Shown in pieces: positions 29,727-38,700 of a stretch of 64,000 nt of DNA; position 1 is the first letter of the stretch; every line of letters starts with the position of its first letter. Source of the stretch: Deinococcus grandis (GTDB taxonomy: Bacteria; Deinococcota; Deinococci; Deinococcales; Deinococcaceae); assembly GCF_001485435.1 (NCBI RefSeq), contig NZ_BCMS01000001.1:176501-240500 (forward strand), in the 5' to 3' direction. The translations under genes were made by a program, and so were the position numbers. The notes under the pieces were generated by a model. That model saw only the letters and a program-made list of their open reading frames with translations, did not search any database and was not told the origin of the DNA.

Positions 29727-30437
29727 TCACCCGCCGGGCGTGTCTTCGTGCCCGTCCGCCAGGGCCTGCAGCGCGGGCCGCAGCGCCGGGAGGTCCACGC
29801 GCGCCGTGTGCCAGACCAGTCCAGGCTCGATCCCGAAGTAGTCGTGCGCGACCGTGTTCCGGATGTCGCGCAGCAGCACCCAGGGCACCTCGGGGTGGGT
29901 GTCCTGCACGCTCTGCGGGATGAACTTCGTCGTCTCGCCCAGCCGCGTCAGGTTGTGCAGCACGGCGTCCCGCACCACCTCGTCCCGCTCGAAGGTCGTC
30001 AGGGAGTGCCGGTCCGTGAACGCCACGATCCGGTCGATGGCCGCCAGCAGGTCGAATACCCGCCAGCGCCAGCGCTTCGGGCGGTGCGAGCGGGGCGCGG
30101 GCTCCGGCACCGCCAGGACGTCCACCGCGTCCGCGAGGATCTCCCCGCGCAGCGGCGGGCGCAGCGCCCCGGGGGTCATCACGTCCACCCGGCGGTTCAG
30201 GACCCCCTCGAACACGTCCCGCACCCGCATCAGGTCCAGCAGACCCCGCGCCGGACCGGGCCGGAAGTCGATCAGGATGTCGATGTCACTGTCCGGCCCG
30301 GCCTCGCCGCGCGCCACCGACCCGAACACCCGCACGCGCGCCACGCCCAGCGCCTCCCACAGCGGCCGCGCCTCCCGCAGCGCCCCCGCGATGGTCGGCA
30401 GGCGCAGGTCCGGGAACAGCGGCTCGGCGGCGGGCAT
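29727..30437 (-). CDS. MNT nucleotidyltransferase fused to HEPN domain (single-chain HepT-MntA type)
   Basis: Product of 236 residues that joins the two halves of a known toxin-antitoxin module in one chain. Residues 1 to about 105 are a minimal nucleotidyltransferase (antitoxin MntA type) with FGSVARGEAGPDSDIDILI, i.e. GS-x10-DxD. Residues about 120-225 are a HEPN/DUF86 domain (toxin HepT type) with RNTVAHDYFG, the R-x4-H-x-Y motif. In two-gene systems MntA AMPylates the HEPN Tyr and so silences the RNase. A TATCCT -10 box (complement of 30445-30450) lies seven bases before the ATG. No transposon or other defence gene is adjacent. Confidence 0.85.
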   Translation of the reverse strand: MPAAEPLFPDLRLPTIAGALREARPLWEALGVARVRVFGSVARGEAGPDSDIDILIDFRPGPARGLLDLMRVRDVFEGVLNRRVDVMTPGALRPPLRGEILADAVDVLAVPEPAPRSHRPKRWRWRVFDLLAAIDRIVAFTDRHSLTTFERDEVVRDAVLHNLTRLGETTKFIPQSVQDTHPEVPWVLLRDIRNTVAHDYFGIEPGLVWHTARVDLPALRPALQALADGHEDTPGG

Positions 30438-30487
30438 GCGCCCCAGGATAGGGGGCGCGGCGCGGGCGAGCCGCTATGCTGACCCTC

Positions 30488-30871
30488 ATGATCGTCGCCG
30501 TGGGGCATGACCTGATCGAGATCAGCCGCATCCGGCGCATGCTCGAGCGTGAAGGCAGACGCGCCGAGAAGCTCTTCGCGCCCACCGAACTCGAGTACTG
30601 CGCGCGCCTGACCGACCCCGCACCCAGCCTCGCCGCGCGCTTCGCCGCCAAGGAAGCCTTCCAGAAGGTCTGGCCGCGCCCGCACGGCTGGCGGGACGTG
30701 TGGGTGCAGCGCGACCGCACCCCGGACGGTCCCTTCCCGTTCGCGCCGCCCGTGCTGGGCTTCGCGCCCCACATCGCCGCCGAACTGGCCGAACGCGGCT
30801 GGGTGGCGCACCTGACCCTGACGCACACCAAGGAACACGCCTCGGCGGTCGTGATCCTGGAGGCGCGTTGA
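30488..30871 (+). CDS. acpS: Holo-[acyl-carrier-protein] synthase
   Basis: Transfers 4'-phosphopantetheine from CoA to acyl carrier protein. The 127 residues contain the two family motifs: GHDLIEISRIRRML near the start and RFAAKEAFQKVW in the middle, with the metal-binding Asp and Glu. The ATG at 30488 is chosen over an ATG at 30476 because TATGCT (30475-30480) is a -10 box seven bases upstream. Divergent from the MNT-HEPN gene. Confidence 0.94.
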   Translation: MIVAVGHDLIEISRIRRMLEREGRRAEKLFAPTELEYCARLTDPAPSLAARFAAKEAFQKVWPRPHGWRDVWVQRDRTPDGPFPFAPPVLGFAPHIAAELAERGWVAHLTLTHTKEHASAVVILEAR

Positions 30872-30964
30872 GGCCCCGCCTGAGCGCTACCGAGCTGGAC
30901 GGCACGCGGCCGGAACTGTCCGCCCGCTGACAGCGTGCCCGACAGGGCGGGCGTACGCTGGAGC

Positions 30965-31465
30965 ATGAACACCAGCGTCCGGGACGTGTGCCGTACCGTG
31001 GGCCGGGGAGTCGGCCTGAGCCTCTGCCTGCTGGTGGCGCCTCCGGCCCCCGCGCAGAGCCTGCCTGGACCCAGCGTGCAGGCCGCCGCCGAGCAGGCCG
31101 CCCTGACCCGTGGTCGCGCCCTGCTGACCGAGTTCTACCCCGTGAAACTCGATGCCCTGTGGCAGGCCTTCACGCCGGAGGTCCGCGCGCAGTGGGGCAC
31201 CCTGGCGGACTTCCGCGCGTACCGCGAGGCGGGCGTGCAGACCTTCGGCGCGCAGCGGCAGCAGATCGGCGAGCGGACCCTGACCAGAGGCGGCGAGACC
31301 TTCTACGTCCGCAGCGCCACCTTCCAGCGCGACCCGACGACCGTCTGGGCACTGATCATCGATTTCACGGGCACCCGCGTGAGCACCTTCGTGATCCTGC
31401 GGGAAGGGGAGACCGGGAACGACCCGGTCGCGGGCCTCAGCCCCCGCTGGCTGGATCAGCCGTAG
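30965..31465 (+). CDS. Secreted protein of unknown function (DUF3887-like fold)
   Basis: Product of 166 residues with a signal peptide (hydrophobic LSLCLLVAPPAPAQS, cleavage after AQS likely near residue 32). The mature part, with LLTEFYPVKLDALWQAFTPEVRAQWG and TFYVRSATFQRD shown here by their key parts, resembles the NTF2-like cone fold of DUF3887-type domains. No catalytic residues are evident. TACGCT (30954-30959) is a leaderless -10 candidate. Its 3' end overlaps the convergent lipoprotein gene by 29 bases. Confidence 0.7.
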   Translation: MNTSVRDVCRTVGRGVGLSLCLLVAPPAPAQSLPGPSVQAAAEQAALTRGRALLTEFYPVKLDALWQAFTPEVRAQWGTLADFRAYREAGVQTFGAQRQQIGERTLTRGGETFYVRSATFQRDPTTVWALIIDFTGTRVSTFVILREGETGNDPVAGLSPRWLDQP

Positions 31466-31862
31466 GCACACCGCCACTCTGGCGGGCCAGTTCACGCCCC
31501 GAGGCGTCCGTCACCGTGAACGTGTACGCCCGCTCGCTGCGCGCCACCCAGTTCACCCGCAGGTCCACGCACTCCGCCGGAAGTTGCGTCTGCGCCGCGG
31601 ACGGGTAGCGGTCATCCAGGCTGTCCTCCCGGAACACCTCCAGCGTGCGGGTCAGGGCGTTCGCGCAGGTCTGCCCCGCCGCCCGCACCGTGACGCTCCG
31701 GGCGTCCGACGGCAGGGCCGTCTCCTGCTCGGCCTGCATGGCCCTTACCTGCGCTTCCAGTTCCGTCACGCGCGCCTGGAGCGCCGCGTTCTGCGCGCGG
31801 GCCTCGCGGTCCTGACAGCCGCACAGCAGGACGGAACACAGCAGCAGGGGGAGCACCTTCAC
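31437..31862 (-). CDS. Small coiled-coil lipoprotein
   Basis: Product of 141 residues with a lipoprotein signal ending in LLCGC, so Cys16 would be lipidated. A short coiled coil (about 25-47, ALQARVTELEAQVRAMQ) is followed by a small domain with a Cys pair (TCANAL and ECVDL). The start is GTG at 31862. No family recognised; it converges with the secreted-protein gene. Confidence 0.75.
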   Translation of the reverse strand: MKVLPLLLCSVLLCGCQDREARAQNAALQARVTELEAQVRAMQAEQETALPSDARSVTVRAAGQTCANALTRTLEVFREDSLDDRYPSAAQTQLPAECVDLRVNWVARSERAYTFTVTDASGRELARQSGGVPTADPASGG

Positions 31863-31929
31863 GCGCGGCAGCCTAGCGCCTGAAGGCGAAGCCTGCGTCA
31901 GGGTCCACTCACGAAGGGCTTCATGAAGG

Positions 31930-31968
31930 TCGCCCTGCCCAGACCACCGGAGCGGCCGGGCAGGGCGA
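31930..31968. terminator. GC-rich hairpin between lipoprotein gene and repeat D
   Basis: Perfect 11-bp stem TCGCCCTGCCC/GGGCAGGGCGA with a 17-nt loop; no T tract. It lies beyond the stop of the minus-strand methyltransferase gene and upstream of the lipoprotein gene, so a terminator role is possible. Confidence 0.4.
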
Positions 31969-31983
31969 ACAGGCGAGGGCGCG

Positions 31984-32121
31984 TCATGCGGGTTCCGTTT
32001 GTTTCGTTAACAGATCGGAACACCGCCGATCTGCCAACTCCACGCCCGGAACCCGTTTTTCTCCCACTCGCTCCGCTCGGGTTGAAAGATTTTGCAAACC
32101 TTTCAACCGGAGTCAGTATCA
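31984..32121 (-). repeat. Dispersed structured repeat, copy D
   Basis: Reverse-oriented copy of 138 bp. Hairpin arms CAGATCGG (32011-32018) and CCGATCTG (32026-32033) flank AACACCG. The second hairpin is GGTTGAAAG/CTTTCAACC. The terminal TGATAC of the element provides the TGA stop codon of the rRNA methyltransferase gene (complement of 32119-32121). Confidence 0.88.
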
Positions 32122-33351
32122 GCGGTTCAGGACGCTCACGATCTCCACGTGACTCGTCTGCGGGTAGAAGTCGTGCGGGACCACCTCGCCCAGCTTCCAG
32201 CCGCGCCGCACCAGATCCCCGACGTCCCGCGCCCACGTCGCCGGATCGCACGACACGTACACCAGCCGGTCCGCCGTGCTCGCGTGAATGTGATCCCGCG
32301 CCGCCTCCTCCAGCCCCGCCCGAGGCGGGTCCACCACGATCACGTCCGTGCCCAGCTCACTGAAGCGCGCCGCGTCCCCGTTGCGGAACGTCACGTTCCC
32401 CTCGCCGGTGTTCGCCACGTCCTGCCGCCCACGCGCCAGCGCCTCCGCCGACGAATCCAGCACCGTCACCCGCCGGAAGTGCTTCGCGAGGTGACGACCG
32501 ATCGCGCCCGCCCCGCCGTACAGGTCCACCGCGTGCTCGCCCTCACCGGCCAGCTGCGTCGCCCGGCGGTACGCGAGACCCGCCGCCTCCGGGTTCACCT
32601 GCGCGAAGCCCGTCGCGGACACCCGCACCTGCACCTCCCCGAACTGCTCGGTGATCTCGCCCTCACCCGCGATCAGGCGCACGCCCGCACTGAAGCGCCG
32701 ACCCGCCGGCTGCGCCAGACTCACGCCCACCACCCCGGCCTCCATCAGGTGATCGCTGGCCCGCAGGAACGCCTTCGGTTCCCCCGCGCCGATCACCGCC
32801 GCCACGACCTCGCCCGTCAGGCGGCTGGCGCGGAATGCCACCTCGGTCGCCGGGTCCAGCCGCTCCGGGTCAATGCGGTCCAGCACCGCCTGAATCTGCG
32901 GCATCACCAGCGGGTCTGCGCGCACCACCAGCGGATCACTGCCGCGCCGCTCACGGTACGCCAGACCCTGCGGCGTCACGAGGTACTGCGCAGTGTTCCG
33001 GTAGCCCCACTCCTGCGGGCTGGGCACCGTCGCCGCCACCCCGTGCCGCACCTTCGCGATGCGGCTCAGGGCCTCCTCCACGAACGCCCGCTTGAAGCCC
33101 AGCTGCGCCTCGTAACTCGCGTGCGCCAGATCCGCCGTGGGCAGGTCCGGGCCGTCCACGCGGTCCGGGCTGCGGCGCAGCACCTCCACCGTCACGCCCT
33201 GACGCACGCCCTTCCCGCTGCGCACCCGCGCCGTGACCTGCTCACCCGGCAGCGCCCCCCGGACCAGCACCACGCCGGACTCGTCCCGGGCCAGCCCCAG
33301 CCCCCCGGCTACAAGTTTCTCGATTTCCAGCGTAAGCAGTGCGTCCGACAT
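32119..33351 (-). CDS. Class I RNA (uracil-5-)-methyltransferase, TrmA/RlmD family, without Fe-S site
   Basis: SAM-dependent RNA m5U methyltransferase of 410 residues. An N-terminal TRAM domain (about 1-60) is followed by the central domain with EWGYRNTAQYLV, the SAM motif AVDLYGGAGAIGRHL, DVIVVDPPRAGLE and the catalytic Cys in YVSCDPATWARD. The four Cys that bind a 4Fe-4S cluster in RlmD are missing (the region reads DLPTADLAHASYEAQLGFK). Target uridine unknown. ATG 33351 is preceded at six bases by TACGCT (complement of 33358-33363); the frame to 33498 is rejected. Confidence 0.9.
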   Translation of the reverse strand: MSDALLTLEIEKLVAGGLGLARDESGVVLVRGALPGEQVTARVRSGKGVRQGVTVEVLRRSPDRVDGPDLPTADLAHASYEAQLGFKRAFVEEALSRIAKVRHGVAATVPSPQEWGYRNTAQYLVTPQGLAYRERRGSDPLVVRADPLVMPQIQAVLDRIDPERLDPATEVAFRASRLTGEVVAAVIGAGEPKAFLRASDHLMEAGVVGVSLAQPAGRRFSAGVRLIAGEGEITEQFGEVQVRVSATGFAQVNPEAAGLAYRRATQLAGEGEHAVDLYGGAGAIGRHLAKHFRRVTVLDSSAEALARGRQDVANTGEGNVTFRNGDAARFSELGTDVIVVDPPRAGLEEAARDHIHASTADRLVYVSCDPATWARDVGDLVRRGWKLGEVVPHDFYPQTSHVEIVSVLNR

Positions 33352-33434
33352 CCCCACAGCGTAGCGCGGACGACCCCCACCGCGCAGGACCGACCCCACA
33401 CACGCCCCCACTGGACACGCGCCCCACGGAGTGA

Positions 33435-33440
33435 TACATT
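33435..33440 (+). promoter_or_regulatory. -10 box of tRNA-Ala
   Basis: TACATT preceded by TGA forms an extended -10 (TGATACATT) about 20 bases before the tRNA. Confidence 0.55.
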
Positions 33441-33460
33441 CCCTGAGCCCTGAGGCATCA

Positions 33461-33536
<76 letters not shown>

Positions 33537-33542
33537 GAGTAG

Positions 33543-33566
33543 ACCCCTCCACCCGGAGGGGTTTTT
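33543..33566 (+). terminator. Intrinsic terminator of tRNA-Ala
   Basis: Stem ACCCCTCC/GGAGGGGT with a 4-nt loop and five T. Confidence 0.88.
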
Positions 33567-33644
33567 CCATGTGCCCCCTACTGGCTGAGGCGCTTTCAGC
33601 CCCGCCTGTCGCGCATTGAAAGCCTCTCGGGGCATGCTGCGGCC

Positions 33645-34328
33645 ATGTCCGAACCCACCCAGCTGGAGAGCCTGCGCGTCACCGACGAACCCGCCGCCCG
33701 CGCCCTGCGGCAGGACACCCATCTGCTGGGTTTGTTCCTGAGTCCCGCCTCGCCCAGTGACGTGGCGGCCCGCGCCGGGATGCCCGCGAATCTCGTGGAT
33801 CACCACGCGCGGCGACTGGCGGGCCTGGGCCTGCTGTTCGAGCAGCGGCGCGAGGCCGGACACGTGTACTACCAGCTGCGCGCCCGCACCTTCCGGGTAG
33901 CCAGCGACCTGCTGCCCCCGCAGGACTCGGACGGCAACGGACGGGGCGACCTGCGTGACCTCACGGACGGGTTCCTGGCGGCGTACGAGCGCTGCTGGGC
34001 CGTCATGCGTGACGGCGAGGAGGACGTGGTCGGCTTCGGGAACGAGGAGCATCCTACCGAGCCCCTGGACGACGTGACCGACCCCATCCACGTGCCCTTC
34101 CCCGCCCACCTCGACCGCCTGACGCTGCGCCTCACCCCGGAACGGTACGCGCGGCTGGCCCGCGACCTGAGTGACGTCCTGACCCGCGCCGCCGCCGAGG
34201 GCCACAGCGAGACGGGAGACTCCTGCACGCTGGCCGTGCTGGCTTTCAGCGACCCCGCGCAGCCCGCTGGAACCCTCTCCCTATCCCGCAACCTGAATAC
34301 CTTCCTGGGCCTGAATCCGGCGCCGTGA
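33645..34328 (+). CDS. Winged-helix transcriptional regulator (ArsR-like)
   Basis: Product of 227 residues. Residues about 20-85 form a winged helix with PSDVAARAGMPANLVDHHARRLAGLGLL, given by its parts DVAARAGMP and HHARRLAGLG. The wing segment is RREAGHVYYQLRARTFRV. The remaining 130 residues are a ligand or dimer domain without a recognised family. ArsR-like proteins with such C-terminal extensions are often one-gene regulators. It is isolated between the tRNA terminator and der. Confidence 0.75.
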   Translation: MSEPTQLESLRVTDEPAARALRQDTHLLGLFLSPASPSDVAARAGMPANLVDHHARRLAGLGLLFEQRREAGHVYYQLRARTFRVASDLLPPQDSDGNGRGDLRDLTDGFLAAYERCWAVMRDGEEDVVGFGNEEHPTEPLDDVTDPIHVPFPAHLDRLTLRLTPERYARLARDLSDVLTRAAAEGHSETGDSCTLAVLAFSDPAQPAGTLSLSRNLNTFLGLNPAP

Positions 34329-34332
34329 GAAA

Positions 34333-34351
34333 CCCCCGCGTGGGGCGGGGG
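34333..34351. terminator. Hairpin between wHTH gene and der
   Basis: Stem CCCCCGC/GCGGGGG with a 5-nt loop between convergent genes; only short T content on either side. Confidence 0.6.
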
Positions 34352-34359
34352 CTGTGTGG

Positions 34360-35682
<1,323 letters not shown>

Positions 35683-36036
35683 AGTGTCCTCCGCGCCCGT
35701 CTGGGCGACGAGCGAAGCGAGTGGGAGTTATTGCGCCCGGACGGAAGTCCGGAGGCACGGCCGGCAGGCTCGGGCCGGAGGAGTGCAGTCTGGGTGCATG
35801 GTGACGCTCCTTGTACGGTGTCGGTTCCACCCCGGGCGTCTGGGGGGTTCCGCCGAAACGGCCTGTGCCTCACGGTGAGGGGGCCTGCGACAGACGAGTC
35901 TACCGCACCGGGCCGTGCGGGCGTCGGTGCGCAAGGAACGGTTCCAGCCGGGAGAGGGGAGATGAGGCTGCATACCGCTGGATGGCGGATTGGCAGAGGT
36001 CGTGCTGCACGCATTTTTCAGGCCTATGCGCATGAG
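35683..36036. other. Intergenic region upstream of der
   Basis: No convincing gene in this stretch. It holds GAGCGAAGCGAGTGGGAG (35710-35727), which matches the middle block of repeat copy D, followed by a hairpin CCGGAC-GGAA-GTCCGG, so it may contain a decayed repeat. Further on, CTGCATACCGCTGGATGGCGGATT (start 35968) resembles, in parts, the promoter-terminator units found about 80 and 570 bases downstream. Confidence 0.4.
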
Positions 36037-36104
36037 TTGACATGCGCCGCATACCGCGTTATCCTATTTTTATCACCGTCCGATAAGGGCGGATTTTTCG
36101 TTTT
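36037..36104 (+). promoter_or_regulatory. Promoter directly followed by a terminator (mini-unit 1)
   Basis: Near-consensus promoter TTGACA (36037-36042), 17-bp spacer, TATCCT (36060-36065). From the predicted start near 36072 the RNA would begin ATCACC and run straight into hairpin CCGTCC/GGGCGG (36076-36092, loop GATAA), then ATTTTTCGTTTT. The transcript would be only about 30 nt unless the terminator is bypassed into the small membrane protein gene at 36167. A near copy lies at 36529-36593. Confidence 0.72.
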
Positions 36105-36166
36105 GATCCCGTGAGCGTGCCGCAGGTGAGGCAACCCGGGCGGTCCGGGCCGCGGAGCGTGCAGGT

Positions 36167-36496
36167 GTGAACACCACCCTGAATCTGAGCAGTCTGGGCG
36201 CCAGCACTGGCATCCTCGCGGCAGGCCTGATCTTCATGTACGGCGTGTGGTTGGGTCGCCGTGATCTGGGCCTGCGGGCGGCCATGGGGGTCATGGTGGC
36301 GGTCCTGATGGGCGGTCTGCTCCCCATGATCGTCATGTGGAGCGCGCCGCAACTCCTCTTCCCCAGCTCGGGTGGCCTGAGAGGGAGTGTGCTGATGGTC
36401 ATCTGGAACATCGTTTCGGCGGGGTTGGCGTTCCTGCCGTGGGCGGTCGCCCTGAACTGGCTGGAGCTCCTGCGCCGCGAAGGCCCCAGTACGTGA
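36167..36496 (+). CDS. Small membrane protein of unknown function
   Basis: Product of 109 residues starting with GTG. Three hydrophobic segments (about residues 13-30, 38-58 and 72-97) suggest a three-pass membrane protein with a short polar loop (WLGRRDLGLR) inside the cell. No family recognised. It lies exactly between the two promoter-terminator mini-units, so its expression may depend on read-through of the first. Confidence 0.6.
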   Translation: MNTTLNLSSLGASTGILAAGLIFMYGVWLGRRDLGLRAAMGVMVAVLMGGLLPMIVMWSAPQLLFPSSGGLRGSVLMVIWNIVSAGLAFLPWAVALNWLELLRREGPST

Positions 36497-36528
36497 ATCG
36501 GGGCAGGGACGGTTTCGGGTGGATATCC

Positions 36529-36593
36529 TTGACCTCCCCTGCATACCGCGCTATAGTTCTGGACATCACCGCCCACGAGGCGGATTTTTTATT
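36529..36593 (+). promoter_or_regulatory. Promoter directly followed by a terminator (mini-unit 2)
   Basis: Promoter TTGACC (36529-36534), 17-bp spacer, TATAGT (36552-36557). The shared spacer block is GCATACCGCG. The predicted RNA starts near 36564 and meets hairpin CCGCC-CACGA-GGCGG (36569-36583) and ATTTTTTATT. Read-through would run antisense into the 3' end of acs. It may also act as terminator for the membrane protein gene. Confidence 0.72.
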
Positions 36594-36604
36594 GCTGTTC
36601 CCGC

Positions 36605-38494
36605 CTATCCTTCCAGGGTGGTGAGGTCGCCGGGGTCCTGCCCGAGCGCCTGGGCGCGCAGGACGCGGCGCATGATCTTCCCGCTACGGGTCTTGGGCAG
36701 GGCCGTGACGACGCGGATCTCGCCGGGCGTGGCGATGGGGCCGAGTTCGCGCCGGACGTGTTCGCTGATGCTGGCGCGCAGGCCCCGCCCCACCTGATCC
36801 TCGAAACCTTTTCTGAGGATGACGTGCGCGACGATGCTCTCGCCTTTCAGGTCGTCGGGAATGCCGATCACGGCGGCCTCCGCAACGGCGGGATGGGACA
36901 CCAGGGCGTCCTCGACATCCGCGCTGCCGATGCGGTGCCCGGCGACGTTCAGCACGTCGTCCGCGCGGCCCAGGATGCTGATGTACCCGTGCTCGTCCCG
37001 CACGGCGAGGTCCCCGGACAGGTACCCGGCGGGGTTCTCGTTCCAGACCTGCGCGTACTTGTCGGGGTTGCCGTGAATGCCGCGCATCATGCCGGGCGTC
37101 GGGCGGCGCAGCACGAGGTGCCCCTGCACGCCGTCCGGGAGGCTGTGGCCCTGCTCGTCGACCACGTCGGCGTCCACGCCCGCCAGGGGGCGGCCCACGA
37201 AGCCGGGCCGGGCGGGCCAGCGCGGGTGGGTCCCCAGGATCGGGGCGCCCAGTTCCGTCTGCCACCAGTGGTCGATGACGACCGCGTGCGCGCCCTCCTC
37301 CAGCCCCCCGGCGAGGTGCTCCTGCGCCCAGCGCCACGCCTCCGGGTTCAGGGCCTCGCCCGCGCAGGCGATCACGCGCAGGCTGCTCAGGTCATGGCCC
37401 TTCACGACGTCGGGGCCGAGTTTCATGAACAGGCGCAGCGCGGTGGGCGCGGTGAACAGCACGTTCACGCCGTAGCGTTCGACGGCGCGCCAGAACACGC
37501 CGGGGTCCGGGAAGTCCGGCGCGCCCTCGCGGAAGAGGACGGTCGCCCCGGCGGCCAGCGGCGCGTACACGATGTAGCTGTGCCCGACGATCCAGCCGAT
37601 GTCGCTGGTGCAGAAGAACACGTCCCCGGCCCGGACGTCGAACAGCTGTCCGAGGTGGTAGGTGCTGGCGACCATGTACCCGCCGTGCGTGTGGATGACG
37701 CCCTTGGGTTTCCCGGTGCTGCCGGACGTGTACAGCACGTACAGGGGGTGCTCGGCGTTCACGGACACCGCCCCGGCGCGGCCGTGCGTGAAGAGGCTCT
37801 CCCAGGGGACGGTGCGGGCGTCGTGTTCGCGCTGGTACGTCTTGATGCGTTCCCACAGCACGAGGTGCTCCACGCCGCCCAGGTCCGCGATGGCCTCCGA
37901 GGCGATGGCGTACAGGTCCACGAGTTTCCCGCGCCGGTACCCGACGTCCGCCGTGATGACCACGCGCGCCCCGGCGTCCGTGATGCGGTCGCGCAGCGCG
38001 CCCACGCCCAGGCCCGCGTACACGACCGAGTGCACCGCGCCCAGACGGGCGCAGGCCAGCATGGCGATCACGCCCTCCGGGGTCAGGGGCATGTAGATCA
38101 CGACGCGGTCGCCCGTATTCACGCCCAGCGCGCGCAGCCCGGCGGCGGCCCGCTCGACCCGTTCGTGCAGCATGCCGTACGTGATGACCTGCGCCTCCTC
38201 GGTCTCCGAGAGCCAGATCAGCGCCGCGCGGGTGCGCGCCTCGCCCCGTGCGTGGCGGTCCAGCGCGCTGAGGGTAATGTTCGTCTCGCCGTCCGCGAAC
38301 CACTGCATGTGCGGGCGGTCCCAGGTCAGCCCCGTCGTGGGCGCCTTCGTCCACTCGAAGGCGCGGGCCTGCGCCAGCCAGAACGCGTCCGGGTCGCGGC
38401 GGGCGGCCTCGATGTCGCCCTCGGGGTCGCTGTTCAGGCGGCGCAGCACGGACTCGGGCACGAACCAGCGGTCAGGGCGATGGGCATCCGTCAT
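36605..38494 (-). CDS. acs: Acetyl-CoA synthetase, AMP-forming
   Basis: Activates acetate to acetyl-CoA through acetyl-AMP. The 629 residues have the adenylate-forming A3 motif YTSGSTGKPKGVIHTHGG, the A5 region DHWWQTELG, the A8 region YLSGDLAVRDEHGYI, and the C-terminal PKTRSGKIMRRVLR, whose Lys is acetylated in regulated family members. Ribosome binding site GGAGG precedes the ATG. Scavenging by Acs complements the ackA-pta pathway present 6 kb away. Confidence 0.95.
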   Translation of the reverse strand: MTDAHRPDRWFVPESVLRRLNSDPEGDIEAARRDPDAFWLAQARAFEWTKAPTTGLTWDRPHMQWFADGETNITLSALDRHARGEARTRAALIWLSETEEAQVITYGMLHERVERAAAGLRALGVNTGDRVVIYMPLTPEGVIAMLACARLGAVHSVVYAGLGVGALRDRITDAGARVVITADVGYRRGKLVDLYAIASEAIADLGGVEHLVLWERIKTYQREHDARTVPWESLFTHGRAGAVSVNAEHPLYVLYTSGSTGKPKGVIHTHGGYMVASTYHLGQLFDVRAGDVFFCTSDIGWIVGHSYIVYAPLAAGATVLFREGAPDFPDPGVFWRAVERYGVNVLFTAPTALRLFMKLGPDVVKGHDLSSLRVIACAGEALNPEAWRWAQEHLAGGLEEGAHAVVIDHWWQTELGAPILGTHPRWPARPGFVGRPLAGVDADVVDEQGHSLPDGVQGHLVLRRPTPGMMRGIHGNPDKYAQVWNENPAGYLSGDLAVRDEHGYISILGRADDVLNVAGHRIGSADVEDALVSHPAVAEAAVIGIPDDLKGESIVAHVILRKGFEDQVGRGLRASISEHVRRELGPIATPGEIRVVTALPKTRSGKIMRRVLRAQALGQDPGDLTTLEG

Positions 38495-38550
38495 GGGTGA
38501 AACCTCCGTGGGGGAGCGGCGTCGGATTGTGCGTGCCGCTCAGTGTATAG

Positions 38551-38661
38551 GGGTTGTGGGAGGTGGGATGTGGGTTGTCGGAAAAGATTAAAAAACACCG
38601 TTGTAGCAGGCATGCCGGGCGACCTGCCGTTCCCACATCCCACAACCTACACCCCACAACC
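38551..38661. repeat. Long imperfect inverted repeat between acs and ddrC
   Basis: The left arm 38551-38574 (GGGTTGTGGGAGGTGGGATG...) and right arm 38632-38661 (TCCCACATCCCACAACC...) are imperfectly complementary across a loop of about 57 bases that contains ATTAAAAAAC. It fills the space between the two divergent promoters. Confidence 0.6.
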
Positions 38662-38664
38662 AAA

Positions 38665-38694
38665 TTATGCTGAAAGCATAATCCGTGCTATACT
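38665..38694 (+). promoter_or_regulatory. RDRM-type operator and promoter of ddrC
   Basis: Perfect palindrome TTATGCTGAAAGCATAA (38665-38681) has the outer half-sites and 7-bp spacing of the Deinococcus radiation/desiccation response motif (TTATG-N7-CATAA), the binding site of repressor DdrO. The centre differs from the usual consensus. It covers the -35 region of a TATACT -10 box (38689-38694) that ends six bases before the GTG start of ddrC. Confidence 0.85.
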
Positions 38695-38700
38695 TTTCTT

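Noticed and set aside
35968..35992. Third promoter-terminator unit
   Set aside because: GCATACCGC and GGCGGATT are present, but there is no -35/-10 pair in the right spacing and no T run; at most a decayed copy.
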